Shown here: positions 9,001 through 16,314 of the stretch, piece by piece
Layout of the letters: each line of letters begins with the position of its first letter
How positions within the stretch are numbered: the stretch's first letter is position 1
Source of the DNA: Fluviicola sp.
Lineage (GTDB): Bacteria; Bacteroidota; Bacteroidia; Flavobacteriales_D; Crocinitomicaceae
Length of the DNA stretch: 64,000 bases
Assembly (NCBI RefSeq): GCF_039596395.1
Contig: NZ_JBCNJT010000003.1
Location: forward strand, 62,001-126,000
Reading direction: 5' to 3'
Notes under the pieces: generated by a model
Told to the model about the DNA's origin: nothing
The model's input: the letters and a program-made list of their open reading frames with translations, nothing else
The model's database searches: none
Program-made: the position numbers and the translations under genes

Positions 9001-9948
9001 TTCGATAAGCCGAAAAAAGTTCAGACACTTGCCAATGATCCGATAACTCCATCCAATCCGGACGGTTCGCCGATCATCACATTTACAACACAAAAGAACG
9101 CATTGTACAAAGGACGAGCAACCGTTACAAACGGAGATTTTAAGTTTGAGTTCATTGTGCCTAAGGATATCGACTTCAATTACGGAAGAGGGAAGATCAG
9201 TTATTACGCGGATGATAAAGTAGTCGATGCAGACGGTTGGGACACTACATTTATTGTGGGTGGCATCAACCCGAATCCGCCGGTGGATAATGTGGGCCCG
9301 GAACTGAAAATCTATTTGAACGACGATTCTTTCGTGAACGGAAGTATTTCAAGTGCCAATCCGTTGCTGGTTGTTGAGGCTTACGATGAATTCGGGATCA
9401 ACACGGTAGGAAACGGGATCGGTCACGATATTACAGCTGTTCTGGACGGAAATACCGGCAGCCCGATCGTATTGAACGAGTACTACAAATCAAACCTGGA
9501 CAGTTACCAGAACGGAAAGCTGCAGTATACGATGCGAAACCTGTCGGTTGGTTCGCACACACTGGACGTAAAGGTTTGGGACGTTAACAACAACTCAAGC
9601 ACCGTTCGCCTGGATTTCACGGTAACGGAAGACCAGGATGTGCAACTGGACCACGTACTGAATTACCCGAATCCGTTTACAACCCATACGATGTTTATGT
9701 ATGAGCACAATCAATCCTGTGCTTCTCTGGAAACCCAGATCAATATCTATACGGTTTCTGGCCGTTTGGTGAAAACGATCAATCAGCTGGTTCCAACCAA
9801 CGGATTCCGTGTGGAAGGAATTTCCTGGGATGGAAAAGACGATTTCGGCGATCAGCTGGCAAAAGGAGTTTACGTATATCAATTAAAAGTCACCATGCCG
9901 GATGGAAAGAAGGCTCAAAAAATGGAAAAATTGGTTCTTTTAAGATAG
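6064..9948 (+). CDS. porU: Type IX secretion system sortase PorU (C25 peptidase family)
   Basis: 1294 residues from ATG 6064. A signal peptide is followed by N-terminal beta domains, a gingipain-type C25 peptidase domain, and a C-terminal T9SS sorting domain (NYPNPF near residue 1200, ending KGVYVYQLKV...KLVLLR). The catalytic dyad is visible: His797 in NYIGHGG and Cys831 in TSTCEFTKFDDP. PorU removes the C-terminal domain of T9SS cargo at the cell surface and attaches the protein to anionic lipopolysaccharide, working with PorV. It is followed 60 bp later by porV. A TTG 33 bp upstream would add 11 residues ahead of the signal peptide and is less likely. Intact, with no frameshift. Confidence 0.95.
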   Translation: MKNDKTQASYIFNNYYKLLILLLLGHSSVAQDVPVEIQWQQPKELMINGVQMMVPFISGGDFENQLPMHSFQQKFKSGNYQVLVLDIQTEAVSSYETNYLNTIKDLVPVSAQIEAKVSRARNEQFLFSKCIPYIKTASGYQKITAYKLRTIAAGPVSNSNYLKSYASNSVLNSGLWYKISVPNDGIYQLDKAFFKSMGVDVDNLDPNTVNLYGNADGILSELNSDPYRDDLKKNSIQFVGNTDTAFADDEYFVFFGAGPNRWDRGSGTNYDRKMHIYSAVNTYFIHIDAADAPLRIQNLPQSPLPSTQTVNSYTFYDIHENELVNLVQGGQRWYGEQFDANLTQSFKFNIPNLDGATPVQVTYATASNASSGGNSFQVTYNGSQVDNLPLYSAGSDYMRTPGSFTFNASSSPELVLTLNRVNASVRAYLDYIQLVGRRSLVFFGNSMLFRDLNSVGVGNVSLFTVSGVNAAHKVWDVTSKTNPRLIEGTLAGNIFSFKQATDTLREFLVFNENSYSQPTFIKQVDNQDLHALGQFDYIIVSPKQFMNQANRLGDLHQANGLSTLVVDVETVYNEFSSGNQDATAIRRFVKMFYERAGGNAALQPKYLCLFGDVTYDPKNRVAGNNYMIPTYEYLNSENHISALVTDDYFGFMDNNESISGTDLMDLGVGRLLISNATHAQTQVDKIEHYMKNGINSPIVSNDPNSCCIGEAANMFGDWRQVYTNITDDEESGTFVTTDAEPAFQQVQSESNEMNCEKIYSDAYTQVSTTGGHRYPDVLNAITDRVERGSLITNYIGHGGEVGAAEERIITIPQANSWTNLNRMGLFVTSTCEFTKFDDPSRESIGELISLNPKGGCIALMTTTRSVYISINTVVVASFFSHVLERDANFDALTFGEIMRRTKNTSGGQDNRRCFNLIGDPALKICLPKWRIVTDSINHVSVSNGADTVRALTKMHVVGHLEDYGGNKLTAFNGILAPTIFDKPKKVQTLANDPITPSNPDGSPIITFTTQKNALYKGRATVTNGDFKFEFIVPKDIDFNYGRGKISYYADDKVVDADGWDTTFIVGGINPNPPVDNVGPELKIYLNDDSFVNGSISSANPLLVVEAYDEFGINTVGNGIGHDITAVLDGNTGSPIVLNEYYKSNLDSYQNGKLQYTMRNLSVGSHTLDVKVWDVNNNSSTVRLDFTVTEDQDVQLDHVLNYPNPFTTHTMFMYEHNQSCASLETQINIYTVSGRLVKTINQLVPTNGFRVEGISWDGKDDFGDQLAKGVYVYQLKVTMPDGKKAQKMEKLVLLR

Positions 9949-9975
9949 TTGCACAATAAAAGTCCTAGTTTTGCG

Positions 9976-9983
9976 TATTTTTG
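9976..9983 (+). promoter_or_regulatory. Putative -7 promoter element of porV
   Basis: TATTTTTG matches TAnnTTTG, 25 nt before the porV ATG. A TTG at 9949-9951 is 24 nt upstream, slightly long for a -33 box. It suggests porV has its own promoter besides read-through from porU. Confidence 0.45.
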
Positions 9984-10008
9984 TCACAATTAAAACTGAA
10001 AAGCATTC

Positions 10009-11274
10009 ATGTTATCACATAAATTACTAGTAATTAATCTTTTTGTTGGTTTTTTCTCGTTCTCTCAAGGAGGACAAGGAGTTACTCAAAATGATATCCA
10101 GTTGAACACAATCACAACGGCCTTGCCTTTCCTGGGAATCAATCCTGATTCACGATCCGGGGCAATGGGTGATGCAGGAACAGCTTTAAGTCCGAATTCG
10201 TCCTCTACGATGTGGAATACAGCCATGCTTAATTTTGCCGAATCAAAATCGGAAATCGGTGTGAGCTATACTCCGTGGTTGAGACAGTTGACCAATGACA
10301 TGCACCTTTCTTACCTTTCTGGTTATGCCAGAGTAGGAGAAAGACACGTAATCGGAGGTGCTTTGCGTTACTTCAGCTTGGGTGAAATTACATTTACAGA
10401 CCAGGCAGGAAATTACATTCGTGAATTTAAACCGAATGAGTTCGAATTGACTTTGTCGTATGCATTTAAGCTTGCCGAAAAACACAGTATCGGTGTAAAC
10501 GGAAAGTTTGCATACTCGAACCTGACAGGTGGTTTGGTAACTGCAGGAACGGAAACCAAGGCTGCAATTGCAGGTATCGCGGATATCTCTTATGCCTACA
10601 GAACGGAAGATATCGATTGGTTTAAAGTGCCGGGAGTTTATTCCCTGGGAGTAGTGATCGCAAACGTAGGTAATAAGGTTGCTTACTCTGCAAATGCACG
10701 AAGAGATTTCTTGCCTACGGCTTTAAGAATCGGGAACGCCTATACAGCTAAGATCGATAAATACAACAGTTTGACAGTAAGTGTGGACGTATCCAAATTA
10801 TTGGTTCCGACTCCACCGGTTTACGCAACTATCAACGGAGAACAAACACTGATCTCAGGTAAAAACAACGATGTAGGTGTAATTGCGGGGATGATTCAGT
10901 CCTTTTACGATGCACCGGGAAGAGTTTTGAAAGACGACAACGGAGATCCGATTGATAACGGTGACGGAACTTACCAGGTGAAAAAAGGATCCAAGTTCGG
11001 AGAAGAAATGCGTGAAATCATGATCGGTTCCGGATTGGAATATTGGTACAACAACATCTTCGCTGTACGTGGAGGTTATTTCTACGAAAACATTTCAAAA
11101 GGAGGTCGTCAGTTCTTTACGATGGGTGTCGGATTCAAGTACAACATCTTCAGTTTTGACTTCTCATACCTGGCAGCAATGAAAAGAAACAACCCATTGG
11201 CAAACACGATGCGTTTCACGCTTCGCTTCACATTGGGTGACAAAGCAGATAAAACAGAGGCTAAACCTGAATAA
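10009..11274 (+). CDS. porV: Type IX secretion outer-membrane protein PorV (LptO)
   Basis: 421 residues with a signal peptide and a FadL-like outer-membrane beta barrel. The N-terminal mature part carries the PorV signature FLGINPDSRSGAMGDAGTA (about residues 44-62), followed by alternating strands to a C-terminal LRFTLGDK strand. PorV shuttles cargo from the SprA translocon to PorU in the attachment complex. The order porU-porV beside gldJ matches known flavobacterial T9SS loci. Its stop codon shares one base with the ATG of ispF. Confidence 0.94.
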   Translation: MLSHKLLVINLFVGFFSFSQGGQGVTQNDIQLNTITTALPFLGINPDSRSGAMGDAGTALSPNSSSTMWNTAMLNFAESKSEIGVSYTPWLRQLTNDMHLSYLSGYARVGERHVIGGALRYFSLGEITFTDQAGNYIREFKPNEFELTLSYAFKLAEKHSIGVNGKFAYSNLTGGLVTAGTETKAAIAGIADISYAYRTEDIDWFKVPGVYSLGVVIANVGNKVAYSANARRDFLPTALRIGNAYTAKIDKYNSLTVSVDVSKLLVPTPPVYATINGEQTLISGKNNDVGVIAGMIQSFYDAPGRVLKDDNGDPIDNGDGTYQVKKGSKFGEEMREIMIGSGLEYWYNNIFAVRGGYFYENISKGGRQFFTMGVGFKYNIFSFDFSYLAAMKRNNPLANTMRFTLRFTLGDKADKTEAKPE

Positions 11275-11750
11275 TGGATATTCGGATAGGTTTCGGAGTT
11301 GATGTTCATCGCCTGGAAGAAGGCCGCGAATTTTGGTTGGGAGGTTTAAAGCTCCCTTCTTCGTTTGGTGCCGTTGGGCATTCAGATGCGGATGTGCTCA
11401 TTCATGCTATTTGCGATGCTTTATTGGGTGCTTTGAACCTGCGTGATATCGGGTTCCATTTTTCAGATACCGACCCGCAATACAAAGGAATCGATTCCAA
11501 AATTTTACTGAAGAATGTCATGGGCCTGATCAAAGAAAAGCAGTTTTCAGTGGTCAATATCGACACAACCGTGATTTTGGAAAAACCGAAAGTGAATCCG
11601 CACATTCCTGAAATGCAAGCCATTCTGGCCAAGCTGTTGGAAGTGGAAACTGATCGTGTTTCCATCAAGGCAACCACGCATGAAAAAGTAGATTCATTCG
11701 GTGCCGGGGAAGCCGTGAAAGCTTATGCCGTTTGTTTGGTGACGAAATAG
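11274..11750 (+). CDS. ispF: 2-C-methyl-D-erythritol 2,4-cyclodiphosphate synthase IspF
   Basis: 158 residues, normal for IspF. It converts CDP-ME 2-phosphate to MEcPP in the non-mevalonate isoprenoid pathway as a cytoplasmic homotrimer. The zinc ligands are visible: Asp10 and His12 in GFGVDVHRL and His44 in HSDADVLIHA. The family motifs DIGFHFSDTDP and ATTHEKVDSFG are also present. The ATG overlaps the porV stop by one base (TAATG), so the two are probably translationally coupled although functionally unrelated. Immediately after the TAG stop a tandem octamer repeat begins. Confidence 0.97.
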   Translation: MDIRIGFGVDVHRLEEGREFWLGGLKLPSSFGAVGHSDADVLIHAICDALLGALNLRDIGFHFSDTDPQYKGIDSKILLKNVMGLIKEKQFSVVNIDTTVILEKPKVNPHIPEMQAILAKLLEVETDRVSIKATTHEKVDSFGAGEAVKAYAVCLVTK

Positions 11751-11813
11751 TTCAAAAGTTCAAAAGTTCAAAAGTTCAAATGTTCAAATGTTCAAATGTT
11801 CAAATGTTCAAAT
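11750..11813. repeat. Tandem octamer repeat (8 units) with inverted partner downstream
   Basis: Three copies of GTTCAAAA are followed by five of GTTCAAAT, starting on the last base of the ispF stop codon. The following 50 bp hold degenerate reverse-complement units (TGAACTTTT, GAACTCTTT, TTGAACC), so the 11750-11865 stretch can fold as a long imperfect hairpin. It lies between convergent ispF and the GNAT gene and may end transcription there. Confidence 0.85.
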
Positions 11814-11849
11814 TGAACTTTTTAAACCTTTGGAACTCTTTGAACAGTT

Positions 11850-12347
11850 TTAACTTTTTGAACCATCTAAGACCATATCATACCGGTGCATGCCTTCTCC
11901 ATAGGAATTCTCAGTTATTTTCACCGTCCGGAATCCATACTTTTCAAAAAACGAATACGAAAACTGGGTGGTGTCCAGGATGACTTTCCTGCCGGGAAAT
12001 AAGCGGTCGATCTCTTTCAATCGAAAACGGAGCAATTGTTCGCCGAATCCTTTTTTATGGTAATTACGGCGTACCATTCCCCAAACGAAGGTAATGGAAT
12101 CAACCCCATCGATTCCTTTCTTTTCACCGATCCCTCCGCAGCCAATGGGTTTATTTTCCAGTTCCAGCACATAATAAGGTGGATTATCCGTCGCTTCCGG
12201 ATCTCCGAGCTTCGTTAAAAAGCGCTCAAATTCATCCACTTCCTCCAGGGTAAAATATTTCGGAACATTTGTCCGGAAGATTTCCATGCAGGAGTCTTTG
12301 TCGGAATCCCGGTACGTTCTTATGTTTGCTGTTTGCTGGTTCATCAC
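11850..12347 (-). CDS. GNAT family N-acetyltransferase
   Basis: 165 residues of the GNAT fold. It begins with the strand-helix IRTYRDSDKDSCMEIF. The central strands carry KPIGCGGIGEK, then the acetyl-CoA-binding segment VRRNYHKKGFGEQLL (the R-x-x-x-x-K-G-x-G loop), and it ends with FFEKYGFRTV. Such proteins transfer an acetyl group from acetyl-CoA to an amine; the substrate is unknown. It is convergent with ispF and divergent from bioB. Two adjacent Met codons open the gene (12347 and 12344). Confidence 0.85.
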   Translation of the reverse strand: MMNQQTANIRTYRDSDKDSCMEIFRTNVPKYFTLEEVDEFERFLTKLGDPEATDNPPYYVLELENKPIGCGGIGEKKGIDGVDSITFVWGMVRRNYHKKGFGEQLLRFRLKEIDRLFPGRKVILDTTQFSYSFFEKYGFRTVKITENSYGEGMHRYDMVLDGSKS

Positions 12348-12429
12348 TGAAAATTCTTACCGCTAAATATAATTCTTTCCCTGTTCATAATTTCAAAACA
12401 CAAGTAGACGTCACCTTCGGGAGACTTTG

Positions 12430-12437
12430 TATATTTG
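12430..12437 (+). promoter_or_regulatory. Putative -7 promoter element of bioB
   Basis: TATATTTG matches TAnnTTTG, 20 nt before the bioB ATG at 12458. No biotin-operator-like palindrome was recognised around it. Confidence 0.5.
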
Positions 12438-12457
12438 TTCTTCATAAGAATTCAGAC

Positions 12458-13552
12458 ATGAAAGTAAACCCCGCATACAACACGAAAGAAAGTTTATTGG
12501 AATTGTACAACAAGCCTTTGTTGGAACTTGTTTTTGAAGCAGCAACCATCCACCGTCAATACCATAACCCGAGAGAAGTACAGATGTCTTCCCTGTTGAG
12601 TATTAAAACAGGAGGATGCCCGGAAGATTGCGGATATTGTCCGCAGGCTGCACGTTATCATACCAATGTAGAAGCTCACAAGTTAATGACAGTTGAATCG
12701 GTGATCGAGCAGGCAAAAAATGCACAGGCAAACGGTTCTTCCCGTTTGTGTATGGGAGCAGCATGGAGAGAAGTGCGTGATAACAAGGATTTCGACAATG
12801 TAATTGAAATGGTTGCAGCAGTAAACGGACTGGGAATGGAAGTTTGTGCAACGCTTGGAATGATGAACGAAGACCAGGCTAAACGTTTGAAAAATGCCGG
12901 TTTGTTTGCATACAATCACAACCTGGATTCTTCCAAAGAGTTTTACGGAGACGTGATTTCTACCCGTGAATACGAAGATCGTTTGAATACGATCGACAAT
13001 GCGAAAAAAGCCGGTTTGACGGTTTGTTCCGGGGGAATTATCGGGATGGGAGAAGCTGTTGAAGACCGTGTAGGTTTATTGATGAGCTACATGGAAATGG
13101 AAAATCCACCGGAGTCTATTCCGATCAATGCCCTGGTTGCAGTAGAAGGAACGCCGTTGGAAGACCAAAAACCAATCGAACAATGGGAAATGATCCGCAT
13201 GGTGGCAACTACGCGTATCGCATTCCCGGAAGCAGTTGTGCGTTTATCCGCAGGAAGAACAAAAATGACGATGGAAGGTCAGGCTTTATGCTTCATGGCA
13301 GGAGCGGGATCTATTTTCGCAGGAGATAAGTTATTGACCACTCCGAATCCGGAGTTTAACGAAGACAAAGAGATGTTCGAAATTTTGGGATTGATCCCGA
13401 AAGAAGCATTCGCCGATGGTGAACAGCCGGTTTCGAAACCAGATCCGATCATCGAAGCAAGAAAAGAAAAAGAAGCGCAGCGTGCAAAAGAATTGGCGGA
13501 GGCAAAAATCGCATCAGCCGGATTTGTTCCGCGCAAAGTGACTGTTTCTTAA
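12458..13552 (+). CDS. bioB: Biotin synthase BioB
   Basis: 364 residues. This radical-SAM enzyme inserts sulfur into dethiobiotin to give biotin. The [4Fe-4S] cluster cysteines are Cys54, Cys58 and Cys61 (GGCPEDCGYC). The auxiliary cluster region SSRLCMGAAWR, the motif YNHNLDSS, and the conserved SAGRTKM near the C-terminal part of the barrel are present. The frame is open upstream to 12269, but that part overlaps the divergent GNAT gene and the promoter, so ATG 12458 is chosen. It ends in a charged Lys/Glu-rich tail of about 35 residues. bioF follows 9 bp later; bioA and bioD are not in the window. Confidence 0.97.
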   Translation: MKVNPAYNTKESLLELYNKPLLELVFEAATIHRQYHNPREVQMSSLLSIKTGGCPEDCGYCPQAARYHTNVEAHKLMTVESVIEQAKNAQANGSSRLCMGAAWREVRDNKDFDNVIEMVAAVNGLGMEVCATLGMMNEDQAKRLKNAGLFAYNHNLDSSKEFYGDVISTREYEDRLNTIDNAKKAGLTVCSGGIIGMGEAVEDRVGLLMSYMEMENPPESIPINALVAVEGTPLEDQKPIEQWEMIRMVATTRIAFPEAVVRLSAGRTKMTMEGQALCFMAGAGSIFAGDKLLTTPNPEFNEDKEMFEILGLIPKEAFADGEQPVSKPDPIIEARKEKEAQRAKELAEAKIASAGFVPRKVTVS

Positions 13553-13561
13553 ATCGCAGGT

Positions 13562-14620
13562 TTGAAGTTTCAACACCATTTACAGGATAGAATAGAGAAG
13601 GGGAGTTTACGCTCCCTTTTGTCGTTTGATAACCACGCTGATTTTTGGTCGAACGACTATTTGGGCCTGGCACAACGTGCGCACACTATTGAGATAACCG
13701 GAAGCACCGGTTCCCGTTTAATTTCGGGAAATTCGAAAACGATAGAAGATTCGGAAAGCAGGATTGCTGCTCATTTTCAATCCGAAGCAGCCCTTGTCTT
13801 TAATTCGGGCTACGATGCAAACGTGGGATTGTTTTCTTCCCTTCCGCAAAAAGGCGACACCATTCTATACGATGAATTGGTGCACGCTTCTGTCCGCGAC
13901 GGGATCCGTCTGAGCTTTGCCAATTCCTTTTCGTTCAGGCATAACGATGCGGCAGATCTGGAGAAGAAATTGAAAAAAGCAACCGGGACCATTTTTGTAG
14001 CTGTGGAATCGCTTTACAGCATGGATGGAGACATAGCGCCTTTGGTTGAAATAAATCGCCTCTGCACCGCATATAAAGCCTTATTGATCGTAGACGAAGC
14101 ACATTCCGGAGGCGTGTTCGGGAAGGAAGGAAAAGGGTTGTGCAACGAACTGGGAATTTCAGATTCCGTTTTCATCCGTTTATTCACCTTCGGGAAAGCT
14201 TACGGGGCGCATGGAGCGGCTGTTTGCTGCCCGGAAGAAGTCAGGCAGTTCCTGATCAATTTTGCGCGTTCCTTCATTTACACAACGGCTCTTCCGGAAG
14301 CCATGTATCTGCATATCGTACATCAGATCGAACAGAGTAAGAATCCTGCTTTAAGAGAAAAACTGCAGAAAAATATCGCTCATTTTACCCAAAGCATTCA
14401 ATCTACTTTAAGCGCCTCTAACTCTCCGATCCAGGTTCTGGAATTCTCAGATCTGGAAGTTTGTAAACAAAAAGCGGATCAATTGCAGCAAGCAGGATTT
14501 GCAGTAAAAGCCATTTTACCACCAACCGTTCCAGCCGGTTCACAGCGTTTACGCATTTGTATTCATGCATTCAATACGGAACCTGAAATAGATCATCTGA
14601 TTGGATTTTTAAAAGGCTGA
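13562..14620 (+). CDS. bioF: 8-amino-7-oxononanoate synthase BioF (TTG start)
   Basis: 352 residues, somewhat short for the family. This PLP enzyme of the alpha-oxoamine synthase group condenses pimeloyl-CoA/ACP with L-alanine, an early step of biotin synthesis. Visible motifs are FWSNDYLGLA at the N-terminus, GSTGSRLISGN, the PLP-binding DEAHSGG (Asp178, His181), and the Schiff-base Lys212 in FTFGKAYGAHG. The start is TTG 13562, since no in-frame ATG lies before the conserved N-terminal motif. It begins 9 bp after bioB and is probably co-transcribed. A KBL-type relative is less likely given bioB next door. Confidence 0.92.
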   Translation: MKFQHHLQDRIEKGSLRSLLSFDNHADFWSNDYLGLAQRAHTIEITGSTGSRLISGNSKTIEDSESRIAAHFQSEAALVFNSGYDANVGLFSSLPQKGDTILYDELVHASVRDGIRLSFANSFSFRHNDAADLEKKLKKATGTIFVAVESLYSMDGDIAPLVEINRLCTAYKALLIVDEAHSGGVFGKEGKGLCNELGISDSVFIRLFTFGKAYGAHGAAVCCPEEVRQFLINFARSFIYTTALPEAMYLHIVHQIEQSKNPALREKLQKNIAHFTQSIQSTLSASNSPIQVLEFSDLEVCKQKADQLQQAGFAVKAILPPTVPAGSQRLRICIHAFNTEPEIDHLIGFLKG

Positions 14621-14776
14621 CCAAATTTTTTTTTGGAGGATTTGCTAATTTTTTTCCATTACAAAACTCATTGATTTTTAGCTTGTTAAAAATTGCAACG
14701 AGGCTCGTGCAAAAATATTGTACGCACAATATCACCATCGGATCACCGTTTTTGAAGGCAAATAAAAAAATCACTT

Positions 14777-15418
14777 ATGAAAAAGATACTTGCCTTAACA
14801 ACCCTGAGTCTCCTGATCCTGTCCTGCAAAAAAGACAAATTGAATCCTGTTCCACAAGCTGCCAATTCTTACACACATGTCAGCACAGTTGGCTCTTACT
14901 GGGTTTATGAATGGTACGACGTAGATTCTACCGGAAATGAAACACCCTGGAATGTCAGTTGGAAAGATACCATTCGTATTGTCGGCGATACGACGATTCA
15001 CGGAGAAGTATTTCAGCATTACAAAGGGAAATACAGGAATGCACCTACAGAATATTACAACAGGGATTCCAGCGGATATGTAGTAAGTCCGAATGGTACG
15101 ATCGCTTACTCCTATATGGGAGCCCCCATGTCGCTGAGTGCTTCCAATGACGGGTACATGAACCAGGATTATTTCATCGGAGCAAACCAAACCGTTAATA
15201 CCGCTTTCGGGAGCAAGGAGGCGAGTACCACTTACCTGGAAGTTTCCATGGTAGACGGAACGCCGGTAAACAGTTGCGGAGATCTTTCTGTAAGATTTTA
15301 CACCTATTATGTTTCCGGATTGGGTTGCACGGGTACCGAAACGGCATACATTGGACCGTTTCAGTCATTATGCGCCATCAAGCGCTCAAAGTTATGTGCT
15401 TATTACATTGCTCCATGA
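14777..15418 (+). CDS. Hypothetical lipoprotein
   Basis: 213 residues with a lipoprotein signal (TLSLLILSCKKDK), so it is probably anchored in the outer or inner membrane. I do not recognise the family. The mature part has the sense of a beta-rich domain with a WKDTIRIVGDTTIHGEVFQ segment, common in secreted Bacteroidota proteins describing a stored or measured quantity. Three cysteines near the C-terminus (SCGD, LGCT, LCAI, LCAY region) might form disulfides. It stands alone between bioF and tetR with 156 bp upstream and shows no operon links. Confidence 0.7.
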   Translation: MKKILALTTLSLLILSCKKDKLNPVPQAANSYTHVSTVGSYWVYEWYDVDSTGNETPWNVSWKDTIRIVGDTTIHGEVFQHYKGKYRNAPTEYYNRDSSGYVVSPNGTIAYSYMGAPMSLSASNDGYMNQDYFIGANQTVNTAFGSKEASTTYLEVSMVDGTPVNSCGDLSVRFYTYYVSGLGCTGTETAYIGPFQSLCAIKRSKLCAYYIAP

Positions 15419-15469
15419 TGCAATTAAAGATTTAAAAATCCTTCCCCTCGGCTAACTACCTATATGATT

Positions 15470-15563
15470 AACCACATAGAAACATAGTTCACATAGTTTT
15501 TGGATAAAAGCCTTGAAAATAGAGGTTAAATAATTTCTATGTGTTCTATGCGCCTATGTGGTT
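15470..15563. repeat. Inverted repeat with 27-nt arms (CCACATAG type)
   Basis: The left arm 15470-15496 and the right arm 15537-15563 are imperfect reverse complements, both beginning AACCACATAG when read inwards. Each arm has 9-bp internal periodicity built on CACATAG. It lies between the lipoprotein gene and tetR. It belongs to the same family as the arms at 24535, 38966 and 60629. Confidence 0.85.
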
Positions 15564-15602
15564 TTAAAATTTTCTTGCATTTTTTTGAAATAAAATTTGC
15601 AG

Positions 15603-15619
15603 ACTTAACAGTGTTAAGT
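15603..15619. promoter_or_regulatory. Putative TetR operator O1, in front of tetR
   Basis: ACTTAACAGTGTTAAGT is a perfect 8+1+8 palindrome that touches the -7 box of tetR (15619-15626). A copy with one base changed occurs before tolC at 16280. Such placement fits autorepression by the TetR protein; this is inferred. Confidence 0.8.
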
Positions 15620-15626
15620 ATATTTG
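15619..15626 (+). promoter_or_regulatory. Putative -7 promoter element of tetR
   Basis: TATATTTG matches TAnnTTTG and directly follows the palindromic operator. It ends 18 nt before ATG 15645. Confidence 0.6.
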
Positions 15627-15644
15627 TACCATTCAAGATTCAAA

Positions 15645-16265
15645 ATGGGAATAAACGAACGTAAGGAACGGGAAAAAGAAGTGTTGCAAAAAAGCATCCT
15701 CACAGCTGCTCGTGAGGTCTTTTTGGAAAAAGGCTTTGACCAGACTTCCATTCGTTCCATTGCCCAAAAAATTGAATACAGTCCCACAACTATTTATTTG
15801 TATTTCAAGGATAAAGATGCGATCCTGTATGCCTTGCATACGGAAGGATTCAACCTGCTGGGGAGCAAAATGGAGGTGCTCAATATGGTGGAAAATCCGC
15901 TGGAACGAATCAAAGCGATGGGACGTGTGTATATCCAGTTTGCAATGGATTATCCGGATTACTACGACCTGATGTTCGTACAGAAATCACCCATGAACAA
16001 ACTGGACGAAGATCACGAAGTATGGAGGGAAGGACAAAGCACTTTTGATGCGTTGAAATTCTCTGTTCAACAATGTATAGACCAGGGATACCTTCCGTTC
16101 AGGGATGTAGAAGCCGGAGCATACATGTTGTGGTCGACACTGCATGGAATGTGTAATTTATACGATCGTGGCCGCTGCAAGGTATTGGATGAAGAAAAGA
16201 GCGAACAAATCGTTGATTTGGGTTTTGCTGAGTTCTTAAGAATGCTCGACGCGTTCGGTCGCTAA
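15645..16265 (+). CDS. TetR/AcrR family transcriptional regulator of the efflux operon
   Basis: 206 residues. The N-terminal helix-turn-helix domain is typical of TetR: AREVFLEKGFDQTSIRSIAQK followed by YSPTTIYLYFKDKDAILY (about residues 19-57). The C-terminal ligand domain is helical. It is the first gene before a tolC/adaptor/RND set on the same strand. A perfect palindrome overlaps its promoter and a near copy precedes tolC, so it most likely represses itself and the pump until an inducer binds. The start is ATG 15645; the TTG at 15624 lies within the promoter box. Confidence 0.92.
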   Translation: MGINERKEREKEVLQKSILTAAREVFLEKGFDQTSIRSIAQKIEYSPTTIYLYFKDKDAILYALHTEGFNLLGSKMEVLNMVENPLERIKAMGRVYIQFAMDYPDYYDLMFVQKSPMNKLDEDHEVWREGQSTFDALKFSVQQCIDQGYLPFRDVEAGAYMLWSTLHGMCNLYDRGRCKVLDEEKSEQIVDLGFAEFLRMLDAFGR

Positions 16266-16279
16266 TTTTTTTAATAACT

Positions 16280-16297
16280 ACTTAACAGTGTTCAGTA
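16280..16297. promoter_or_regulatory. Putative TetR operator O2, in front of tolC
   Basis: ACTTAACAGTGTTCAGTA is identical to the O1 region (15603-15620) at 17 of 18 positions and lies 15 nt after the tetR stop and 17 nt before the tolC ATG. The single change breaks one arm of the palindrome. Confidence 0.78.
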
Positions 16298-16314
16298 AAA
16301 TAACAATGGTTACT

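Noticed and set aside
11750-11813. Possible CRISPR array
   Set aside because: The units are 8 bp and adjacent without spacers; no cas genes are present. The same applies to 30056, 47076 and 51126.
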